Positions 7,368-15,349 of a stretch of 22,525 bases of DNA are shown one piece after another. This stretch comes from Candidatus Omnitrophota bacterium. Lineage in GTDB: Bacteria > Omnitrophota > Gorgyraeia > Gygaellales > Profunditerraquicolaceae. The stretch spans positions 1-22,525 of the forward strand of contig JAHFFQ010000002.1 of the NCBI GenBank assembly GCA_023247875.1, read 5' to 3'. The notes beneath the pieces were generated by a model. It had not been told where the DNA came from, made no database searches, and saw only the letters and a list, made by a program, of their open reading frames with translations. Each line of letters begins with the position of its first letter. Position 1 is the first letter of the stretch. Position numbers and translations under genes: made by a program.

Positions 7368-8245
7368 AAACCGATCCCTTGGTCAGCGTGATCATCCCGA
7401 CTTACAACAGGGCTCGCCTTATAGGCAGGGCGATTAAAAGCGCCTTAGCGCAGACCTACGCCAATCTTGAGGTCATCGTTATTGATAATGCCTCATCGGA
7501 TAATACGGCTGAGGTGGTTAACTCAATTAGTGATAGAAGGCTGAAGTTCGTAAGGCATGATGTCAATAAAGGCCCGGCAGCATCGCGAAATACTGGCTTG
7601 AGGAACTCGCATGGTGATTATATTGCCTTTCTTGATTCTGATGATGAATGGCTGCCTCAGAAGTTAGCTTGCCAGTTGGATATTTTTAAGCAAGAGGGCC
7701 AGAGAATCGGGTTAGTTTTTACCAATGGTTTTAATGAATCTATAAATACAATGGCCATTACCGGGGCAGTCGCCTCAGGGATTTATTACGATCCCGGAAA
7801 GGACAAGTTTTATCCCTTAAGAAAATTAATCACCACTCTTTCAAGCTGGATGCTGCCTTCTGAGGCAACAAAAAAGGTCGGATATTTTGATGAAGCTATG
7901 ATTACCTGGGATGACGGTGATTATCTGGCCAGAATAGCTTATGAATTCCCCATTTATTTTCTCAATCAAGATCTAGTGCTCTGGCATGCCTGCGGCGTAC
8001 ATTTAAACATGATGAACCATGATCTGGTAAACGGAAAAGAGCTTTTCTTGAAGAAGAACTATGATTTTATCAAAAAGGACAAGCCCTACCTTTTCAGGTT
8101 TTACCGCGCCCTAGGAAAAGACATGCTGCTTTTTGATAAAAAGAAGGCCAGGGCCTATCTGTATAAAGCGCTAAAGCTCAATCCAATTGACTCCTCGACT
8201 ATCGGAAAGATCATCAGGAGCTTTGCGGGAGGAAGGCATGCTTAG
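7364..8245 (+). CDS. Glycosyltransferase family 2
   Basis: 293 residues with a classical GT2 (GT-A) start: VSVIIPTYNRARLIGRAI (7-24), VIVIDNASSDNT (37-48), NKGPAASRNTGL (68-79) and the metal/nucleotide motif FLDSDDEW (89-96). This pattern is typical of inverting polymer or side-chain glycosyltransferases that use nucleotide sugars at the cytoplasmic face. A later EAMITWDDGDYLARIA segment holds acidic residues in the position of the catalytic ED/DD motif. No membrane helix is obvious. It overlaps the preceding dehydratase as ATGA, and its last 8 bases overlap the next gene, whose ribosome binding site lies inside this coding region. Donor and acceptor cannot be inferred. Confidence 0.87.
   Translation: MKTDPLVSVIIPTYNRARLIGRAIKSALAQTYANLEVIVIDNASSDNTAEVVNSISDRRLKFVRHDVNKGPAASRNTGLRNSHGDYIAFLDSDDEWLPQKLACQLDIFKQEGQRIGLVFTNGFNESINTMAITGAVASGIYYDPGKDKFYPLRKLITTLSSWMLPSEATKKVGYFDEAMITWDDGDYLARIAYEFPIYFLNQDLVLWHACGVHLNMMNHDLVNGKELFLKKNYDFIKKDKPYLFRFYRALGKDMLLFDKKKARAYLYKALKLNPIDSSTIGKIIRSFAGGRHA
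8228..8232 (+). promoter_or_regulatory. Ribosome binding site deciding the start of the GT-C gene
   Basis: GGAGG lies within the last codons of the upstream GT2 gene, 5 bases before ATG 8238. It favours this start over the in-frame ATG at 8187, and indicates that the two genes are translated in a coupled manner. Confidence 0.75.
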
Positions 8246-10304
8246 CCTGATTATCATGAACCTGATCGTTTTAGCCAGCGCCGGTTTATTGATGAGGTAT
8301 TTCTTTGGCTTTAAAGACATTATTGATTACCTTTCGGCATTTTTCCTGTTGTATTTCGCGCAAGTAGTATTGAGCCAAGAGTTGCTGGGTATTTTTAATA
8401 TTTTATCCCTGATAAACGTGATCCTGCTTAACCTGTTCATTTTAGCCGTTATATTTATTTTCATAAAATCTTTGAAATTAAAGCCCGCGTACGACCTTAA
8501 AGGCAAATTTGAAGAGGCGTTCAGCGGCATCAACCTCAACAGGGCCCAGTTCTTCTGCCTGGCTGCGATAGCGGCCTTCGCGCTGATTAAGATAGGGATA
8601 AACCTGGTAAATCCGCCTTTTGGCTGGGACAGCCTGAATTACCATTTTACCTATCCTGTCGAATGGCTCAAAAACGGCAACCTGGGTATGTCGATCAGCA
8701 TATCAGGCGACCCGAGCGTTTCTTATTACCCCATAAATGGAAGTTTGTTCTTTTTGTGGTTTATCCTGCCGCTTAAGAATGTTTTCCTTGCGGATTTAGG
8801 CCAGTTTCCTTTTTTTATTGCTGCGTTTTTTGCAACTTATTCCCTGGGGAGGAAATTTAGTTTATCAAAAGAATATGCTTTTTTCTCCGCCGCGATCTTT
8901 ACCCTGGTTCCCAACTATTTTAAGCAGCTCAAAGTAGCCTACGTTGATATTATGGTCGCCTGTATGTTCATAATCGCCTTGAACTATCTTTTTCTTTTAT
9001 ACAAGGAGCGCTCAGCCAAGAATACACTTTTTTGTAGTTTAGCAGTCGGCCTTATGGTGGGGATAAAGACCACAGCTATGCCCCTGGCAGTGATATTGGT
9101 TCCGGCATTTTTAGGCGCATTCCTGATGAAGAAGAGGGGAGCTAATTTTATTGCCCTCTTTGTTTTAAGCCTTTGCGTAATTGCCGCGACGGGGGGTTTT
9201 AGCTATATCAGGAATATTATCCAGACAGGTAACCCCTTATATCCTCTTGATTTCAAGGTTTTTAATATCCATCTCTTTAAAGGGGTTGCCGATAACGCGG
9301 CATACCGCACAGGGATCAGGCCAGGGGATTTTAGCCCGGCTAAATTATTATTCCATGAAGGCCTAGGGGCGCAGACAACATTATTATTCCTTCCGGCAAT
9401 ATTACTGGGATTTCCGCTAGCCCTGTGGAGAAAAAGAGGGGAGTTAAGTTTATTTCTGGCTTATTTTCTTATCCTGCCTTTTTTATTCATCCTGGTTTTC
9501 CGTTTTGTCATTCCCCTGCCTAATCTGCGCTATATATATGCTGGCCTTGCGGTTAGCTCCATAATCGCCTTTTACGTAGTTGATATCTTGAATATACCAA
9601 AAGCAATCATGAGGGCGCTGGTAGTGATCTGCGCCGTGGCGTCTATGGCGGAATTCGGGAAACGTTTTGAATTATCCGCTTCGTTGATCTTTACGGTACT
9701 TTTGTTCTTTATCCTGCCGGGTTTATGGAATTTTGTAAAATCCAGGAAGCCGGTAAAGATTATCTTTATAAGCGCAGCCGTTATTTTATTGGCGCTGGTA
9801 TTGCTTGAGAAATATTATATCAAGAATGAATACCGGCGCTATCTTGCCATGGTGAAGTATTCCGGCTTCTGGCCGGATGCGGCTAAGTCCTGGCTTTGGC
9901 TTAATGAAAATACCGAAGGCAATAATATAGCTTATATAGGAAGGCCGGTTGCCTTTCCTCTCTACGGAACAAACCTTAAAAATAATGTTTATTACGTATC
10001 CGTAAATAAGGTAGAGCCGGCAATGCTGCATTATTTTCCCGACTCCAGATACGATTGGGGCTATGACGGGGATAAAGTGCTGAGGAATTTTGAGGATGCC
10101 AACAACTACCGCGGCAACGCCAGCTTTGGTGTTTGGCTGGCCAACCTCAAGAAGAAGGACACGGATTTTCTTTTTGTTTATTCGGATCTACTCGGCAAGG
10201 GGATTGAATTCCCCCTGGAAGACGCGTGGGCGAGATTGCATCCTGAGATATTCAGCTTAGCCTTTGAAAACAGCACGATCCACGTCTATAGAGTAAGAAA
10301 ATGA
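8238..10304 (+). CDS. Polytopic membrane glycosyltransferase-like protein (GT39/ArnT-like GT-C)
   Basis: About 688 residues with many hydrophobic segments. After roughly four N-terminal TM segments and a short polar stretch, the first large extracytoplasmic loop carries W130-D-S-L-N-Y135-H136, the pattern seen in many PMT/ArnT-like GT-C proteins, where the aspartate is the likely catalytic base. A further loop has DPSVSYYPINGSLFF. The C-terminal about 170 residues look soluble. I set the start at ATG 8238, not at an in-frame ATG 51 bases upstream, because a strong ribosome binding site (GGAGG, 8228-8232) sits 5 bases before it and because the residues in between are polar and unlike a membrane protein N-terminus. 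The stop overlaps the methyltransferase start as ATGA. The protein probably transfers a lipid-linked sugar outside the membrane; specificity is unknown. Confidence 0.8.
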   Translation: MLSLIIMNLIVLASAGLLMRYFFGFKDIIDYLSAFFLLYFAQVVLSQELLGIFNILSLINVILLNLFILAVIFIFIKSLKLKPAYDLKGKFEEAFSGINLNRAQFFCLAAIAAFALIKIGINLVNPPFGWDSLNYHFTYPVEWLKNGNLGMSISISGDPSVSYYPINGSLFFLWFILPLKNVFLADLGQFPFFIAAFFATYSLGRKFSLSKEYAFFSAAIFTLVPNYFKQLKVAYVDIMVACMFIIALNYLFLLYKERSAKNTLFCSLAVGLMVGIKTTAMPLAVILVPAFLGAFLMKKRGANFIALFVLSLCVIAATGGFSYIRNIIQTGNPLYPLDFKVFNIHLFKGVADNAAYRTGIRPGDFSPAKLLFHEGLGAQTTLLFLPAILLGFPLALWRKRGELSLFLAYFLILPFLFILVFRFVIPLPNLRYIYAGLAVSSIIAFYVVDILNIPKAIMRALVVICAVASMAEFGKRFELSASLIFTVLLFFILPGLWNFVKSRKPVKIIFISAAVILLALVLLEKYYIKNEYRRYLAMVKYSGFWPDAAKSWLWLNENTEGNNIAYIGRPVAFPLYGTNLKNNVYYVSVNKVEPAMLHYFPDSRYDWGYDGDKVLRNFEDANNYRGNASFGVWLANLKKKDTDFLFVYSDLLGKGIEFPLEDAWARLHPEIFSLAFENSTIHVYRVRK

Positions 10305-11032
10305 ACGCTGAAAATTTATACACATACCAAAAAAAGTTCTTTAGGAAATTAGGCAGGCGTCTTTTATCAAAGGTTAATTCAAGCAACCTGGATATGCTTG
10401 CCCTGATAAACAAAACGGACAAAGGAAAAGATCATTGGTATACGCGCCAATACAAGAAACACTTTCATGCTTTAAGAAAGAAAAGATTAAATGTCCTTGA
10501 GATCGGAGTGGGGGGTTACGCCGAACCTAAAGCCGGGGGAAATTCCCTCAGGATGTGGAAGCATTATTTTCCTGACAGCAGAATTTATGCTATTGATATC
10601 CACGACAAAAGCTTATTGCAGGAAAAAAGAATAAAGATCTTCAAGGGAAGCCAGACGGATGAGGCTTTTTTGCGCTGGGTCTTTAATGATATCGGCTCAC
10701 TGGACATTATAATCGATGACGGCAGCCATATAAATGAGCATGTGATTGCTACTTTTAAGATCCTTTTCCCCCTGCTTAAAGAAGGCGGGATTTATGCCAT
10801 AGAAGATACCCAGACCTCCTATTGGCCGGAATACGGCGGGGACAGCCAGAATTTAAGCAATCCGTCTACATCAATGAATTTATTTAAAAGTCTTGTTGAC
10901 GGGCTTAATTACCAGGAGTATAAAAAAGAGGGATATAAGCCAGGTTATTTTGATATAAACATTGCCTCTTTGCATTTTTACCATAACCTGATTTTTATTT
11001 ATAAAACCGGGAAAGACAAAAATAATGGCTAA
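10301..11032 (+). CDS. Class I SAM-dependent sugar O-methyltransferase (macrocin/mycinamicin MycE-like)
   Basis: 243 residues. SAM-binding motif I is VLEIGVGGY (65-73), followed by GGNSLRMWKHYFP (79-91) and YAIDIHDKS (96-104). A metal-binding DDGSH is at 139-143 and IEDTQTSYW at 167-175. This order matches the macrocin/mycinamicin VI O-methyltransferase family (TylE, MycE), which are Mg2+-dependent and methylate a sugar hydroxyl. The two Asp in DDGSH and the Glu in IED are the expected metal ligands. The family was first known from macrolide tailoring; copies in polysaccharide loci are generally taken to methylate glycan sugars. The enzyme should be cytoplasmic, acting on a nucleotide sugar or a lipid-linked glycan. 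It overlaps both neighbours by a few bases. The methylated position is not deducible. Confidence 0.85.
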   Translation: MNAENLYTYQKKFFRKLGRRLLSKVNSSNLDMLALINKTDKGKDHWYTRQYKKHFHALRKKRLNVLEIGVGGYAEPKAGGNSLRMWKHYFPDSRIYAIDIHDKSLLQEKRIKIFKGSQTDEAFLRWVFNDIGSLDIIIDDGSHINEHVIATFKILFPLLKEGGIYAIEDTQTSYWPEYGGDSQNLSNPSTSMNLFKSLVDGLNYQEYKKEGYKPGYFDINIASLHFYHNLIFIYKTGKDKNNG

Positions 11033-11813
11033 ACTGAGCGCGGTAATACCGGTAAAAAATGAAGCCGGCAAGATAGAAAAATGCCTGGATTCTCTGGTTG
11101 GGGTGGTCGATGAAATAGTCTGCGTGGATTCTCTGGGCAATGATGGGACCGTGGATATTTGCCGGAAATACGGAGCTAAGATCGTTACGCACGAGCTCCA
11201 AGGTTACAACATGGATCAACAGCGCAATATCGGCATTGAAAATGCCACGGGCGATTGGATCCTGCAGACAGAATCCGATGAAGTATTCCCTCCGGATGCG
11301 CCGGAAAAGATCCGCAAGGCCATAGCTGAAGCGCCAGGTGCTGTTGCTTTCAGGATCTTCAGAGTAAATTGTTTCCTGGGGCATCCTTTGCGCTATGCCG
11401 GCTCCTGCGACCACATGATAAGGATATTCAAAAAAGGCAAGGCATCCTATATCGGAAGCAATGTGCATGAAACATTGGAAGTGGATGGGCCAATAGGCGA
11501 TATCGATATCAAGGTCAGCCACTATTCCTTTAATTCAATAGCCCAGTTTGTGGGAAAATGTAATTTTTTTTCAGAGGCCGAATCCGATATCTTCCTCAAA
11601 GATAATGATAAGGTTGATATAAGGGAAATAAAATACCGGCTTACCTGGAAACCGCTTAAGTTATTCTGGAAGCTTTATATCAGGAAAAAAGGATACAGGG
11701 ACGGCATGTTCGGCTTGGCCTGGTGTGTTTTAAGCGTGATCGCCACCCAGGTCCGGTGGCTTAAGATCTGGGAGAAAGCCTCAAAGGAAGGCAAGCTTAC
11801 CGGAGTTCTTTAA
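11025..11813 (+). CDS. Glycosyltransferase family 2 (WaaE/KdtX-like)
   Basis: 262 residues. LSAVIPVKNEAGKIEKCLDS (4-23), VDEIVCVDS (28-36), NMDQQRNIGIENATGDWILQ (62-81) and TESDEVFPP (82-90) follow the order seen in WaaE/KdtX-like family 2 enzymes, where the metal motif is normally LDADE. Here the first Asp of that DxD is Glu (ESDE), a conservative change. The 'DSGSTDGT' stretch is also altered to DSLGNDGT. A Cys/His-containing segment, FRVNCFLGHPLRYAG, and SNVHETLEV are typical of this subfamily. WaaE-type enzymes add a glucose or similar residue to an LPS core heptose. Given the GT9 gene further on, a role near the core or in side-chain assembly is possible but not shown. It overlaps the methyltransferase by 8 bases and is followed by a 19-base gap before rfbF. 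Confidence 0.83.
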   Translation: MAKLSAVIPVKNEAGKIEKCLDSLVGVVDEIVCVDSLGNDGTVDICRKYGAKIVTHELQGYNMDQQRNIGIENATGDWILQTESDEVFPPDAPEKIRKAIAEAPGAVAFRIFRVNCFLGHPLRYAGSCDHMIRIFKKGKASYIGSNVHETLEVDGPIGDIDIKVSHYSFNSIAQFVGKCNFFSEAESDIFLKDNDKVDIREIKYRLTWKPLKLFWKLYIRKKGYRDGMFGLAWCVLSVIATQVRWLKIWEKASKEGKLTGVL

Positions 11814-11832
11814 CCTAAAAAGGAAGGTGCTA

Positions 11833-12612
11833 ATGGATAAGACAAAAGTTGTTATTCTCTGTGGCGGAAGAGGTACAAGGATAAACGAAGAGACGGAGGT
11901 CCTGCCCAAGCCGATGGTAGAGATAGGCGGCAAGCCCATTCTTTGGCATATCATGAAGCGTTATTCACATTATGGATTTAATGATTTTATCATCTGCCTG
12001 GGATACCGGGGATATATGATCAAAGAGTATTTCTCCCATTATTTCCTGCATATGAGCGACGCTACTATCGACCTATCAAAGAATGATACCAAGATTCTCA
12101 CCACATCTTCCGAGCCGTGGAGGATCACCCTCGTTGACACAGGTTTAAATACAATGACAGGGGGTAGGCTCAACAGGGTAGCAAAGTATCTTGATAAAAA
12201 GACTTTCATGCTTACTTACGGGGATGGCCTGGCGGATATTGACATAAAGAAGCTGCTCCAGTTTCACAGAAAAAATAAGAAGCTGGCTACTTTAACCGCC
12301 ATTCAGCATGCCGGAAGATTCGGGGTGCTGGATATCAGCGCCAAAAACAAAATAACTTCATTTCTGGAGAAACCGAAGGGTGAGAGTGGCTGGATCAACG
12401 GTGGCTTTTTTGTGCTGGAGCCGGAGGTTTTTAATTTTATACCTAAGGGTGATGATGCCGTTTGGGAGAGTCAGCCACTTGAAAGCCTGGCAAAAAAGGA
12501 CCAGCTTTGCGCTTATAAGCATAATGGTTTTTGGATCTGTATGGATACTTTGAGGGATAAGATAGAGATGGAAAAGATCTGGCAATCCGGAAAGGCTCCG
12601 TGGAGGGTATGA
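11833..12612 (+). CDS. rfbF: Glucose-1-phosphate cytidylyltransferase
   Basis: Converts CTP and alpha-D-glucose 1-phosphate to CDP-glucose, the entry step to CDP-3,6-dideoxyhexoses. The 259-residue length matches the family. The nucleotidyltransferase signature is VVILCGGRGTR (6-16), followed by ETEVLPKPMVEIGGKPILWH (20-39). Metal-binding LTYGDGLAD includes Asp131, and the late segments GGFFVLEP and WESQPLESLAKK are characteristic of RfbF. I use ATG 11833; a GTG two codons upstream is in frame but falls inside the ribosome binding site AGGAAGG (11821-11827). Genes for CDP-glucose 4,6-dehydratase, an SDR, a split transketolase and RfbH follow directly, which makes the assignment secure. Confidence 0.95.
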   Translation: MDKTKVVILCGGRGTRINEETEVLPKPMVEIGGKPILWHIMKRYSHYGFNDFIICLGYRGYMIKEYFSHYFLHMSDATIDLSKNDTKILTTSSEPWRITLVDTGLNTMTGGRLNRVAKYLDKKTFMLTYGDGLADIDIKKLLQFHRKNKKLATLTAIQHAGRFGVLDISAKNKITSFLEKPKGESGWINGGFFVLEPEVFNFIPKGDDAVWESQPLESLAKKDQLCAYKHNGFWICMDTLRDKIEMEKIWQSGKAPWRV

Positions 12613-12616
12613 GAAA

Positions 12617-13600
12617 ATGGGCATGAATGGTAACTTCTGGAAAAGGAAGAAGGTTTTGGTAACCGGCTATGAAGGTTTCTTAGGCTCTAACCTTACCAAG
12701 GAATTGATCAGGCTAAAATCAGCTGTATCCGGGTTGGATATCGTAACGCGCAGGAAGCACACTGTTTTATCGGGAGACTTTGGTAAGATCAGGATTTATA
12801 AAGGAAGCGTTGAGGATTTTGATTTAGTTTCAAAGATTATGGCGGATAACAGAATTGAAATAGTCTTTCATCTTGCCGCAACCTCTATTGTCGGAGATGC
12901 CCTTTGCAATCCGCTTAAGGCTTTTTCCACGAATATCTGCGGCACCTGGAATATCCTTGAGGCGGCAAGGAAGAATAAGCTGGTCAAGGCCGTCATCATC
13001 GCCTCCAGCGATAAGGCATACGGCTCGCAGAGCAAGCTTCCTTACCGTGAAGATTCACCGCTTTCCGGTTCTCATCCCTATGATGCCTCTAAGAGCTGCG
13101 CGGATATCCTGGCTTCTACCTATTACCATACCTATGGTTTGCCGGTATCTGTTACCCGCTGCGGCAATATTTATGGCCCGGGAGATCTGAATTTTTCCCG
13201 TATAGTACCGGATGCTTTAAGGTGTATAAAGCAAAATAAAACATTGATCATCCGCTCTGACGGCAAGTTTACCAGGGATTATATTTATGTTGAGGATATC
13301 GTCAGCGCCTATCTTCTTCTTGCTTTTAGAATGCGGGATTCATCAATAAAGGGAGAGGCTTTTAATTTCAGCAATGAATCTCCCTTATCTGTTTTAGCCC
13401 TCTTAAAGAAGATTTACCGGTACGCCGGGGTAAATCCGGGTTATAAAATAACCGGCCAGGCCAAATATGAAATAAAACACCAGTACCTTTGCGCCGCAAA
13501 GGCAAGAAGGCTCCTAATGTGGAGGCCGCGTTATAACCTGGATGATGGCCTCAGAGAGACAATTAAATGGTACAAAGATTATTTCGCAAAAAAATATTGA
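12617..13600 (+). CDS. rfbG: CDP-glucose 4,6-dehydratase
   Basis: Expected to convert CDP-glucose to CDP-4-keto-6-deoxyglucose using tightly bound NAD. An extended SDR of 327 residues, slightly shorter than the typical about 355. The Rossmann glycine motif is G17-YEG20-F-L-G23, FHLAATSIVG lies at 84-93, and GTWNILEAAR at 109-118. The catalytic groups are SDK (131-133) and Y155-X3-K159 in SHPYDASKSCADIL; the SDK..Y and 'YDxSK-CA' patterns are typical of RfbG. GPGDLNFSRIVPDALR matches the conserved substrate-loop region. It lies 4 bases after rfbF, with GGAGGG at 12602-12607 upstream of ATG 12617 (ATG 12623 is a less likely alternative). A paralogue is at 6390-7367. Its position directly after rfbF makes this the copy most likely to serve the CDP-sugar pathway. 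Confidence 0.88.
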   Translation: MGMNGNFWKRKKVLVTGYEGFLGSNLTKELIRLKSAVSGLDIVTRRKHTVLSGDFGKIRIYKGSVEDFDLVSKIMADNRIEIVFHLAATSIVGDALCNPLKAFSTNICGTWNILEAARKNKLVKAVIIASSDKAYGSQSKLPYREDSPLSGSHPYDASKSCADILASTYYHTYGLPVSVTRCGNIYGPGDLNFSRIVPDALRCIKQNKTLIIRSDGKFTRDYIYVEDIVSAYLLLAFRMRDSSIKGEAFNFSNESPLSVLALLKKIYRYAGVNPGYKITGQAKYEIKHQYLCAAKARRLLMWRPRYNLDDGLRETIKWYKDYFAKKY

Positions 13601-14532
13601 TCACCGGAGCAAGCGGCTTTGTAGGCTCTAGCCTTGCGCGCTTCCTGATAAATAAAGGTTTGTCACCCCACATATTCGTCCGGAAAGACTCTAACCTCTG
13701 GCGCATCAAAGATATCTTGGGCAAGCTCAAAACTCATATTCTTGATCTTACCGATGAAGCCGCAACCAGGGGTGCGGTATCCAGGCTAAAGCCGCAGATT
13801 ATATTGCATTGCGCGGTTTACGGCGGGTATCATTTCCAGCTTGATTCTAAGAAGATTATGCTAACAAATATGTTTGGGACGATGAATCTTCTGAATGCCT
13901 GCGTAAAAAGCGGATTTGAATGTTTTGTTAATACAGGCAGCTCTTCTGAGTATGGCTTGAAAAATAAACCTATGCGGGAATCTGATCTGCTTGAACCGGT
14001 AACTGATTATGGGGTAAGTAAGGCAATGGCAACGCTTTTTTGCCAGCAGACTGCCAGGAATAAGAATTTACCTATTGTCACCTTAAGGCTTTTCTCTCCA
14101 TATGGCTGTTTTGAAGATCCCAGGAGATTGGTCGCTTCCCTAATATTGTCATGTTTAAATCATCAAGCGCCGAAACTATCCTCGGCGTATCCTGTGAGGG
14201 ATTTTATTTTTATTGATGACGTGATCCGCGCGTATTTAAAAACTGTTTTCAGCATATCTAAGGCCGCAGGCAGCATAATAAATATCGCAAGCGGAAAACA
14301 GCATTCTGTTGGAGAAGTAACCCTGAAAATAATAAAGTTGGCTGGACTAAAAGATAAACCTGTTTGGGGATCAGTAAAGAATCCGCGTCTTGAGCCTTCT
14401 CGTTGGGTCGCGGATATCTCAAGGGCCAGGGAATTGTTGGGCTGGAATCCGGAATTTAGTTTAACTCAAGGGTTAATAAAAACAATAGAATGGTTTAGCA
14501 ACAACAAGGCATCTTACTATGACAAAGCTTAA
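13567..14532 (+). CDS. NAD(P)-dependent extended SDR (epimerase/reductase), possible branched-sugar reductase
   Basis: 321 residues. The Rossmann motif is G14-ASG17-F-V-G20. NTGSSSEYG (122-130) supplies the Ser of the active site, and Y148-X3-K152 lies in DYGVSKA. The C-terminal part has RDFIFIDDVIRAYL and ends in the typical LGWNPEFSLTQGL. It belongs to the broad UDP/CDP-hexose epimerase/reductase group that includes RfbJ (CDP-abequose synthase). The gene sits between rfbG and the complete transketolase pair, overlapping rfbG by 34 bases and the transketolase by 14. By analogy with yersiniose, where an SDR (YerF) reduces the side-chain ketone after a ThDP enzyme adds it, this could reduce a ketol side chain or the C4 ketone. 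That role is inference; the reaction cannot be told from the motifs. Confidence 0.83.
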   Translation: MVQRLFRKKILITGASGFVGSSLARFLINKGLSPHIFVRKDSNLWRIKDILGKLKTHILDLTDEAATRGAVSRLKPQIILHCAVYGGYHFQLDSKKIMLTNMFGTMNLLNACVKSGFECFVNTGSSSEYGLKNKPMRESDLLEPVTDYGVSKAMATLFCQQTARNKNLPIVTLRLFSPYGCFEDPRRLVASLILSCLNHQAPKLSSAYPVRDFIFIDDVIRAYLKTVFSISKAAGSIINIASGKQHSVGEVTLKIIKLAGLKDKPVWGSVKNPRLEPSRWVADISRARELLGWNPEFSLTQGLIKTIEWFSNNKASYYDKA

Positions 14533-15346
14533 GGCCTGTTTAGCCGGGAAATGCTTGAGTTTAGCCAAACAGATACGCAGGGAGATCGTAAGTATGCATG
14601 CGGTTTCCAGAAATTCACATGTAGGAAGCAGCCTTTCTGTGGCGGACATATTGGTGGCTCTTTATTTTTGCGTGATGAAGACTAACGCAAATAACTGCGG
14701 GGATAAAAAGAGAGACAGATTATTGTTAAGCAAAGGGCATGCCTCAAGCGCTCTCTACGCGGTTTTGGCTAAGCGGGGGTTTTTCCCTAAGAAATTACTT
14801 AGTGACTATTGTGTTGATAGAGGCAAGCTCCCCGGCCATGCGACGATAAATTGCGTCCCGGGAGTTGAGGTTTCCACAGGTTCATTAGGCCACGGGCTTT
14901 CTATAGGCGCAGGATTAGCCTTGGCTGCTAAACATGACAAAAACAAATCCCGGGTATTTGTTATTTTAAGCGATGGAGAATGCCAGGAAGGATCAGTTTG
15001 GGAAGCAGCTATGTTTGCCAGCCAGCATAAGTTGGATAACCTGATTTCCGTAATAGATTACAATAAATTACAAGGATTCGGAAAGACTAAGGATGTCGTT
15101 GGTCTTGAGCCGTTTGGCAAGAAATGGGCTGCTTTTGGATGGCAGGTAAAAGAAGTAGACGGGCACGATATGGCTAAAATCATTAAAATTCTTGAGAGTG
15201 TTCCTTTTGTGGTGAAAAAACCAAGTGTTATAATTGCGCATACCGTTAAGGGTAAGGGGGTTTCGTTTATGGAGGATAGCTTAGCCTGGCATTATAAATC
15301 CCCAGGCCCTGATGAATTAAAAATCGCACTAAGGGAGCTTGCTTAA
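14519..15346 (+). CDS. Transketolase N-terminal (ThDP-binding) subunit
   Basis: 275 residues covering the PP domain of transketolase. The expected histidines are present: NSH (32-34), SKGH (71-74), PGH (105-107) and GSLGHG (121-126). The ThDP/metal motif reads S151-D-G-E154-CQEG-WEA to D180-Y-N182-KLQG. The first residue of the usual GDG is Ser, a mild deviation. Unlike the first-pair subunit at 478-1308, it keeps the donor-binding histidine of the PGH motif. Such split transketolases are common in nucleotide-sugar loci. Enclosed by rfbG/SDR and rfbH, it is better explained as a two-carbon transfer enzyme on a keto-sugar nucleotide than as a housekeeping enzyme. The C-terminal subunit follows after 3 bases. 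Confidence 0.88.
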   Translation: MTKLKACLAGKCLSLAKQIRREIVSMHAVSRNSHVGSSLSVADILVALYFCVMKTNANNCGDKKRDRLLLSKGHASSALYAVLAKRGFFPKKLLSDYCVDRGKLPGHATINCVPGVEVSTGSLGHGLSIGAGLALAAKHDKNKSRVFVILSDGECQEGSVWEAAMFASQHKLDNLISVIDYNKLQGFGKTKDVVGLEPFGKKWAAFGWQVKEVDGHDMAKIIKILESVPFVVKKPSVIIAHTVKGKGVSFMEDSLAWHYKSPGPDELKIALRELA

Positions 15347-15349
15347 ATA

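Noticed and set aside
8187..8237. Upstream in-frame ATG at 8187 as the start of the GT-C protein
   Set aside because: The extra 17 residues are polar and unlike a membrane protein N-terminus, and GGAGG lies 5 bases before the ATG at 8238.
10995..11522. Antisense open frame of about 175 codons
   Set aside because: It lies opposite a well-supported GT2 gene, shows no recognisable domain, and follows the complementary-frame pattern of other overlapping open frames in this window.
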